Under the pieces are notes generated by a model, which did not search any database, was not told the DNA's origin, and worked only from the letters and a program-made list of their open reading frames with translations. Below, in pieces: positions 57,530 through 64,000 of a DNA stretch of 64,000 nt. The stretch is from Pseudomonas sp. AOB-7 (GTDB lineage: Bacteria > Pseudomonadota > Gammaproteobacteria > Pseudomonadales > Pseudomonadaceae), in the NCBI RefSeq assembly GCF_003696305.1, contig NZ_RFFK01000010.1, positions 62,001 through 126,000 on the forward strand, read 5' to 3'. How positions within the stretch are numbered: position 1 is the stretch's first letter; every line of letters begins with the position of its first letter. A program made the translations under genes and the position numbers.

Positions 57530-58039
57530 ATGCCAGCAGGCAAACGCTGGATACTGCCCGGGCTGCTGCTGCTCTGGGCCTTGCTGCCGGAATGGCCGCG
57601 GATTCCGGTGGACGGCGCCAGCGCCCGGGACTGGAATCCGCAGACCTTCTGGTTCGAGCCCTGGGGACGCTCCGGCGTGCACAAGGGCATCGACATCTTC
57701 GCCAGGCTCGGCACGCCGGTGCGCTCCAGCAGCTACGGCCTGGTGCTGTTTCGCGGCGAGATCGAGCAGGGCGGCAAGGTGGTCGTCGCCCTGGGGCCGA
57801 AGTGGCGCATTCATTACTACGCCCACCTGTACAGCGTCGAGGTCTTTCCGGGCCAGCCGCTGCTGACCGGCAGCGTGCTGGGCTCGGTCGGCGACAGTGG
57901 CAACGCCCGCGGCAAACCGGCGCATCTGCACTACTCGATCGTCAGCCTGCTGCCGCTGCCCTGGCGCGCGGACGACTCGACCCAGGGCTGGAAGAAGATG
58001 TTCTACCTCGACCCCAACGCGATCCTGCCGGCTCGTTGA
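57530..58039 (+). CDS. M23-family (LytM) peptidase-like protein
   Basis: This 169-residue envelope protein has an N-terminal hydrophobic signal or anchor (about 7-20) and a LytM domain with the zinc ligands H and D in HKGIDIF near residue 51, YYAHL near 104 and HLHY near 131. M23 enzymes cut peptidoglycan peptide bridges. All the canonical ligands appear present, so it may be active. It sits between glmU and glmR, 15 bp after glmU, as in other pseudomonads. Confidence 0.86.
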   Translation: MPAGKRWILPGLLLLWALLPEWPRIPVDGASARDWNPQTFWFEPWGRSGVHKGIDIFARLGTPVRSSSYGLVLFRGEIEQGGKVVVALGPKWRIHYYAHLYSVEVFPGQPLLTGSVLGSVGDSGNARGKPAHLHYSIVSLLPLPWRADDSTQGWKKMFYLDPNAILPAR

Positions 58040-58184
58040 GCGAGCGGGCCGGGCAGGGCGCTGCCTCGTTCGGCGCCCCGGCGGACCAGTCCGCGACCTG
58101 CTCGCCCTACGTCGATTCGCGCTTGACTCGAAAGCTTCGTTAGGTTTTGATTCGCGCCATTATCTTTCGAATCGAAACTTACGC

Positions 58185-58955
58185 ATGTCGAAGCGCAATA
58201 CGCCGCAACGTCGCCACACCATTCTCGCCTTGCTCGCCGAGCAGGGCGAGGTGAGCGTGGACGCCCTGGCGCAGCACTTCGCCACCAGCGAAGTGACCAT
58301 CCGCAAGGACCTCGCTGCGCTGGAGAAGAACGGCCTGCTGCTGCGCCGCTACGGCGGCGCGGTGCCGGTGCCGCAGGAGCTGATCGGCGAGCCGACGCAA
58401 CCGCTTTCCCCGCACAAGCAGGCCATCGCCCGTGCCGGCGTGGCGCGCATCCGCGAGCACGCGCGAATCATCATCGACAGCGGCACCACCACCGCGGCGA
58501 TGATCCCCCAGCTCGGCCACCGGCCCGGCCTGGTGGTGATGACCAACTCGCTGAATGTGGCCAACGCCCTGCGTGAGCTGGAACACGAGCCGGTGCTGCT
58601 GATGACCGGCGGCACCTGGGACCCGCACTCGGAGTCCTTCCAGGGCCAGGTGGCCGAGCAGGTGCTGCGTTCCTACGATTTCGACCAGTTGTTTATCGGC
58701 GCCGACGGCATCGACCTGGAGCGCGGCACCACCACCTTCAACGAGCTGCTCGGTCTGTCGCGGGTGATGGCCGAGGTCGCCCGCGAGGTCATCGTCATGG
58801 TCGAGAGCGACAAGATCGGCCGGCGTATCCCCAATCTCGAGCTGCCCTGGGGCAGCGTGCATACCCTGATCACCGATTCGCGCCTGGATGCCCAGGCGGC
58901 CGAACAAATACGCGCGCGCGGCATCCAGCTAATTCTCGCGCCGCTGGAAACTTGA
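58185..58955 (+). CDS. glmR: DeoR-family regulator GlmR
   Basis: This 256-residue DeoR-type repressor has an N-terminal HTH (VDALAQHFATSEVTIRKDLAAL, about 22-43) and the sugar-phosphate sensor domain with IDSGTTTAAMI and GADGIDLERGTTTFNE. It lies 10 bp upstream of glmS and by the family's known role probably tunes amino-sugar synthesis. The ATG at 58185 was used; the longer frame overlaps the M23 gene. Confidence 0.92.
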   Translation: MSKRNTPQRRHTILALLAEQGEVSVDALAQHFATSEVTIRKDLAALEKNGLLLRRYGGAVPVPQELIGEPTQPLSPHKQAIARAGVARIREHARIIIDSGTTTAAMIPQLGHRPGLVVMTNSLNVANALRELEHEPVLLMTGGTWDPHSESFQGQVAEQVLRSYDFDQLFIGADGIDLERGTTTFNELLGLSRVMAEVAREVIVMVESDKIGRRIPNLELPWGSVHTLITDSRLDAQAAEQIRARGIQLILAPLET

Positions 58956-58965
58956 GGAGACAAGC

Positions 58966-60816
<1,851 letters not shown>

Positions 60817-60830
60817 GGCCGCTGGCGAAG

Positions 60831-60858
60831 AAAAGCCCGTCCATCTGGACGGGCTTTT
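60831..60858. terminator. Bidirectional terminator between glmS and map
   Basis: A 12-bp stem, AAAAGCCCGTCC/GGACGGGCTTTT, with an ATCT loop has A-runs on the left and T-runs on the right. It serves convergent glmS and map. Confidence 0.92.
60838..60845. other. Expected attTn7 insertion point
   Basis: In Pseudomonas, Tn7 inserts about 25 bp after the glmS stop; here that falls within the terminator hairpin. No Tn7 ends are present, so the site looks empty. The position is inferred from knowledge of the site. Confidence 0.5.
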
Positions 60859-60867
60859 GCGTTTCTA

Positions 60868-61647
60868 TCACGCCGAAATCTTGCTCAGGTGCAGCTCTTC
60901 GGGGCGCAGCGTAAGCACGCGAACGCCGTCTCGGGTGACCGCCACGGTGTGTTCGAATTGTGCCGAAAGTTGGCCTTCGCAGGTCACCACCGTCCAGCCG
61001 TCGCGCAGGGTGCGTACGTCCGCCTTGCCCTGGTTGAGCATGGGTTCGATGGTGAAGGTCATGCCTTCGCGCAGCGTCAGGCCGGTGCCGGCTTTGCCCC
61101 AGTGCAGCACTTCGGGTGGCTCGTGCATTTCCCGGCCAATGCCGTGGCCGCAGTAGTCGCGAACCACCGAATAGCCGTGGGCGCGAGCGTGCCGTTCGAT
61201 GGCGTGGCCGATATCCCCGAGCCGGGCGCCTGGCCTCACGGCTTCGATGCCCTTGCACATCGCTTCATAGGTAATCCGGGTGAGCTGACGAGCCTGGTCC
61301 GACACCTCACCGATCAGGTAGGTCTTGCTCGAATCGGCGATGTAGCCGTTCTTTTCCAGGGTGATGTCGAAATTCACCAGATCGCCGCTGCGCAGAATCT
61401 CGTCAGCGCTGGGTACGCCATGGCACACCACCTCGTTGCGCGACGTGTTCATGGCGTAGGCGAAACCATACTGTCCCTTGCTTGCCGGGCGCGCCTTGAG
61501 TTCGCCGACGATGTAGTTATCCACAAGGTCGTTGACCTGCAGGGTGGACATGCCGAGCAGATCCAGGCGATCCAGATAGCCGAACACGGACGCGAGCAAT
61601 CTGCCGGACTCCGCCATCAGGGCTATCTGCTGCGGCGTCTTGCTCAT
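60868..61647 (-). CDS. map: Methionine aminopeptidase, type I
   Basis: MetAP removes initiator methionine. The 259-residue enzyme has the metal ligands in NFDITLEKNGYIADSS (two Asp), HGIGREMHEPP (His), FTIEPML (Glu) and SAQFEHT (Glu). It overlaps an upstream ParD-like gene by four bases (ATGA), so the two are translationally coupled. This is probably a second MetAP, since the housekeeping copy usually lies near rpsB. A perfect DnaA box (61517-61525) is inside. Confidence 0.95.
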   Translation of the reverse strand: MSKTPQQIALMAESGRLLASVFGYLDRLDLLGMSTLQVNDLVDNYIVGELKARPASKGQYGFAYAMNTSRNEVVCHGVPSADEILRSGDLVNFDITLEKNGYIADSSKTYLIGEVSDQARQLTRITYEAMCKGIEAVRPGARLGDIGHAIERHARAHGYSVVRDYCGHGIGREMHEPPEVLHWGKAGTGLTLREGMTFTIEPMLNQGKADVRTLRDGWTVVTCEGQLSAQFEHTVAVTRDGVRVLTLRPEELHLSKISA

Positions 61648-61856
61648 GAGGCGTCCGCCATGCGCGGCGGTACCGCCACGCCGGCCGCGCGCATCTCGGC
61701 GGCCATCACCTCGTTGAAGCTCAGCGTCGGGTTCATCTCGCAGAGCATGCCGATGCGAATCCAGAACCCTGCCTGGGCATTGATGGAACGGCCCGACACG
61801 CTGCTCGCCCGGCGAATCTGGTCGTGCAGCTCATCATCGATATTGACGATACCCAT
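61644..61856 (-). CDS. ParD-like antitoxin-family protein
   Basis: This 70-residue protein begins GIVNIDDELHDQIRRASSVSGRS, a ribbon-helix-helix-like N terminus, and fits the ParD-like family. No ParE-type toxin is adjacent; the overlapping downstream gene is map instead. It is likely a DNA-binding regulator of the map operon or an orphan antitoxin. An AT-rich inverted repeat lies just upstream. The role is inferred. Confidence 0.78.
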   Translation of the reverse strand: MGIVNIDDELHDQIRRASSVSGRSINAQAGFWIRIGMLCEMNPTLSFNEVMAAEMRAAGVAVPPRMADAS

Positions 61857-61867
61857 GCTGATTTTCC

Positions 61868-61899
61868 TTTATATGGTTCGTATATTAAACATATATAAA
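61868..61899. promoter_or_regulatory. AT-rich inverted repeat upstream of the ParD-like gene
   Basis: TTTATATG (61868-61875) and CATATATAAA (61890-61899) face each other 12 bp upstream of the ParD-like start in a GC-rich genome. It is a candidate operator overlapping the promoter of the ParD-map operon. Confidence 0.55.
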
Positions 61900-62020
61900 C
61901 ACGAATAGGTTTAGTCCACCAGCGCCAGTAGCAGGGCAAAGGAGGCTCACTCATCCCTTACACTGGTGCCAGGCATGCAGGCAGGCTGGGCCCTTGACTC
62001 AGGCAGGAACAGGAGAGCGG

Positions 62021-62251
62021 ATGAAGCGCGCAGATGTGAAACGCAGAACGGCCGAGGGCGTTCTGTTCGATACCCAGATCATGGTCAACCCGGCCAATAC
62101 CAGGCAGTGGATCGTGTTGTTCAAGAAAGACGCGGGCCGCAGCTTCTTTCTGGTGGATGAAGACGAGCAGGTGCAGACCTTTGCCAGCCTGGATGCACTA
62201 ATGCCGGAGCTGCGGGCTCTGGGTATCAAGCGGGTCGAGGTGCAGCTGTGA
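62021..62251 (+). CDS. Small hypothetical protein
   Basis: This 76-residue protein has a basic N terminus (KRADVKRRTAEG) and an alpha/beta pattern (QWIVLFKKDAGRSFFLVDEDEQ then a C-terminal helix-strand, LRALGIKRVEVQL). I do not recognise the family. The ATG at 62021 has AGGAG 5 bp upstream, good support for real translation. It is divergent from the ParD-map operon, with no partner gene on its strand. Confidence 0.65.
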   Translation: MKRADVKRRTAEGVLFDTQIMVNPANTRQWIVLFKKDAGRSFFLVDEDEQVQTFASLDALMPELRALGIKRVEVQL

Positions 62252-62281
62252 GCAGTTGCTCACAGTTGCCGGGGATCAACT

Positions 62282-62414
62282 TGTGGATATCCTCGTGATA
62301 CCTGGCTAAAGCCCTGATAGATAGGGTCTTTCAGCGACTTGTACAGAAACTGCACGCCTGCATGCCCACTATCCACAGAGCACCTGGATAACAGGCTTTC
62401 TATCCTGTTGATAA
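62282..62414. other. Cluster of DnaA-box-like sequences
   Basis: This non-coding gap holds TGTGGATAT (62282), CTATCCACA (62369), CCTGGATAA (62384) and TGTTGATAA (62406), each one mismatch or so from the DnaA consensus, within 133 bp. Another perfect box, TGTGGATAA, lies at 62661 inside cobM. No ORF fits here. Confidence 0.5.
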
Positions 62415-62472
62415 GGCTCTGAAATCCAGAGATAGCAAGGCTTCCAGCGCTTTGTTCGGTTTTTCGCCAAGC

Positions 62473-63228
62473 TCAATCGGTGCCGGGACGGTAGAGATGA
62501 CGATGCGCCGCGTCGTACAGCGCCGATTCGGCGAAGGCGCCCGGATCTAGCACGCGGCCGACCAGGATCAGCGCAGTGCGGCGAAAGTCCTTGGCGGCGA
62601 CCTTGGCCTCGATATCGGCCAAGGTGCCCTGTACCCAGTCCTGATCGGGCCAGCTCGCCCTGTGGATAACCGCGATGGGGCAGTCGGCGCCATAGTGCGG
62701 CAGCAGCTCGCCGACTATGGCCGGCAGCTGACGCACGCCGAGGTGGATGGCCAGGGTCGCGCGGTGCCTGGCCAGGTCATGCAACTGCTCGCCCTCGGGC
62801 ATCGGCGAGGTGGTGCCGTAGCGGGTAAGGATCAGGGTCTGCGACACGCCGGGCAGGGTCAGCTCGCTTTCCAGCAGGGCCGCGCAAGCGGCGGTGGCGG
62901 TGACGCCGGGGACTATCTCGAAGGGGATGCCGAGGGCGCGCAGCTCGCGAATCTGCTCGCCGATAGCACCGTACAGCGAAGGGTCGCCGGAATGCACGCG
63001 GGCCACGTCCTGGCCGCGCTTATGGGCCTGATGCAGCAGGTTGACGATTTCTGCGAGATTAAGCTTGGCGGTATTCACCACCCGTTCGGCGCTATGGCCC
63101 TGCAGCACCGCTTCGGGCACCAGCGAGCCGGCGTAGAGGATCACCGGGCACGAACGGATCAGGCGCTGGCCCTTGACGGTGATCAGCTCGGGGTCGCCGG
63201 GGCCGGCGCCGATAAAGTAGACGGTCAT
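62473..63228 (-). CDS. cobM: Precorrin-4 C11-methyltransferase
   Basis: CobM methylates precorrin-4 at C-11 in aerobic cobalamin synthesis. The 251-residue enzyme has the tetrapyrrole-methylase N-terminal GAGPGDPELITVKG, the RVHSGDPSLYGAI motif and the LTRYGTTSPMPEGE region typical of the CobM/CbiF branch. It overlaps cobE by four bases (ATGA). Confidence 0.95.
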   Translation of the reverse strand: MTVYFIGAGPGDPELITVKGQRLIRSCPVILYAGSLVPEAVLQGHSAERVVNTAKLNLAEIVNLLHQAHKRGQDVARVHSGDPSLYGAIGEQIRELRALGIPFEIVPGVTATAACAALLESELTLPGVSQTLILTRYGTTSPMPEGEQLHDLARHRATLAIHLGVRQLPAIVGELLPHYGADCPIAVIHRASWPDQDWVQGTLADIEAKVAAKDFRRTALILVGRVLDPGAFAESALYDAAHRHLYRPGTD

Positions 63229-63665
63229 GCTGCGGGCTCTCTCTCGAAAGTGGCCAGCGCACAGGTGGCGTTGGCCGTGCGGTTTTTCTCGCCGAGCAGA
63301 CGAGGCGTGGCGCCCAGGCGGGCGGCCAGGGCCAGGGCACAGGGCTGGGCCACCGCGGGGCTGCCGGTGACGGACTGGACCAGGGCGCTGCCGCCGGTGG
63401 CCGACTGCTGAGGCGCGAGTTCTTCGCTGCTGAAGAACTGCAGCCTCAGCTTCAGCTGCTCGGCCAGTTCCTGCAGTGCCGTTTCCTCGCGCTTGTGGGC
63501 GATGCTGGCCAATCCGGCCAGGTTATCCACCGTCAGCTCATGCTGGCTCAGGCTGTGGATAAGCAGGGCTTGCAGCTCGTCCAGGCTGCAGCCACGGCGG
63601 CAGCCCAGTCCGGCCACGACCTGCGGCGGCGATGCTGAGCGGCATGTGGAAGAGGCGGGCAGCAT
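63225..63665 (-). CDS. cobE: Cobalamin biosynthesis protein CobE (CbiG C-terminal-like)
   Basis: This 146-residue protein has the CobE/CbiG-C features VVAGLGCRRGCSLDEL near the N terminus and the SIAHKREET motif. It acts in the aerobic corrin pathway near precorrin-5/6. The ATG at 63665 was chosen; longer in-frame extensions to a TTG have no ribosome site, though this ATG's own ribosome site is also weak. Two DnaA-box matches (63523, 63554) lie within. Confidence 0.9.
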   Translation of the reverse strand: MLPASSTCRSASPPQVVAGLGCRRGCSLDELQALLIHSLSQHELTVDNLAGLASIAHKREETALQELAEQLKLRLQFFSSEELAPQQSATGGSALVQSVTGSPAVAQPCALALAARLGATPRLLGEKNRTANATCALATFEREPAA

Positions 63666-63764
63666 AAGCGGTATTCGGGCTGAGTGGCGGCGTAGCTCAA
63701 CATGGCGCCCCCCACCGGTCAACCGCGATTGACCGAGCGCCGCGGCCTGCGTAGCCTTCTCGCG
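63666..63764. promoter_or_regulatory. Gap between cobE and the cobalamin riboswitch
   Basis: This short non-coding stretch probably holds divergent promoters for cobEM (minus) and the riboswitch-controlled transcript (plus). No consensus promoter was identified. A small plus-strand frame from 63702 runs into the riboswitch and is not credible. Confidence 0.4.
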
Positions 63765-63936
63765 TTCGAGGTTCTTCCCGGCAGTGCCGCCGGGAAGCTA
63801 AGAGGGAACAGGGTCGATGCCCTGGCTGCCCCCGCAACTGTAAACGGTTATGCCCTTCGTTAGACCACTGCCAACCGGCGGGAAGGTGAAGGGATGCGCG
63901 CCGCGCAAGCCGTGAGCCAGGAGACCTGCCTCGTTT
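63765..63936 (+). promoter_or_regulatory. Cobalamin (adenosylcobalamin) riboswitch
   Basis: The conserved B12-box pattern is present on the plus strand: AGAGGGAA (63801-63808), GCTGCCCCCGCAACTGTAA (63825-63843) and GAGCCAGGAGACCTGCC (63914-63930), with closing arms near 63765 and 63936. It controls a downstream plus-strand gene that lies beyond the window. Confidence 0.93.
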
Positions 63937-64000
63937 CGTCAGCCAACTGTTCGGACGGGGTGATCCGACGCGGCCAGCACGCTCGCGCCTGCCTGTCTGC
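63937..64000. other. End of window after the riboswitch
   Basis: These bases follow the riboswitch and contain no recognisable start of the controlled gene; the expression platform and gene lie outside. Confidence 0.5.

Noticed and set aside
63702..63865. Short plus-strand frame starting at ATG 63702
   Set aside because: It runs through the cobalamin riboswitch core, has no ribosome site and resembles no protein.

Overview
This is a high-GC Gammaproteobacterial chromosome segment spanning the replication origin of a Pseudomonas-type genome. The gene order dnaA-dnaN-recF-gyrB on the minus strand and rpmH-rnpA-yidD-yidC-mnmE-mnmG-rsmG-parA-parB-atpIBEFHAGDC-glmU-glmR-glmS on the plus strand is the classic pseudomonad origin arrangement. 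The flank glyQS, tag, htrB-like, trkA, rsmB, fmt, def, LysM, dprA, tsaC, qor, hemF, aroE, trpBA, trpI also matches that lineage. Species level is not resolvable by eye; the choline-sulfate cluster and the aroE-side order recall the P. aeruginosa / P. mendocina side of the genus (inference).

Layout. 1-3.4 kb: trpI diverging from trpBA, then a small basic protein. 3.5-9.5 kb: an accessory block (SDR, aldo/keto reductase, MFS exporter with a divergent LysR regulator, pbpG) that ends in a MITE-like repeat. 8.6-13.7 kb: a choline-O-sulfate unit (LysR regulator, betC sulfatase, choline-binding protein, SulP transporter). 14-28.2 kb: housekeeping genes including aroE, hemF, qor, tsaC, dprA, a LysM protein, def-fmt-rsmB-trkA, a queuosine-precursor transporter behind a probable preQ1 riboswitch, a PilZ protein, an acyltransferase and tag. 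28.4-32.8 kb: glyQS, gmhB, plsC. 33-39.3 kb: gyrB, recF, dnaN, dnaA, with two perfect parS sites inside recF. 39.3-39.8 kb: oriC. 39.8-48.7 kb: ribosome/RNase P/membrane insertion, tRNA modification and partition genes. 48.8-56 kb: the complete F1Fo ATP synthase operon. 56-60.8 kb: amino-sugar synthesis (glmU, glmR, glmS) and an M23-family protein. 60.8-64 kb: variable flank beyond the attTn7 position, with map plus a ParD-like gene, an unknown small gene, a DnaA-box cluster, cobM-cobE, and a cobalamin riboswitch pointing out of the window.

The most interesting structure is non-coding. The mnmE-mnmG intergenic region (44.03-44.29 kb) repeats the architecture of oriC (39.41-39.67 kb). Four landmarks occur in the same order and orientation with identical spacings of 62, 73 and 47 bp, and each copy is followed by an A-rich and then pyrimidine-rich tract. 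I read this as a diverged duplication of the origin, with one copy next to rpmH and one next to mnmG (gidA), the latter being the place where E. coli keeps its oriC. No CRISPR array, prophage, tRNA or rRNA gene was seen.
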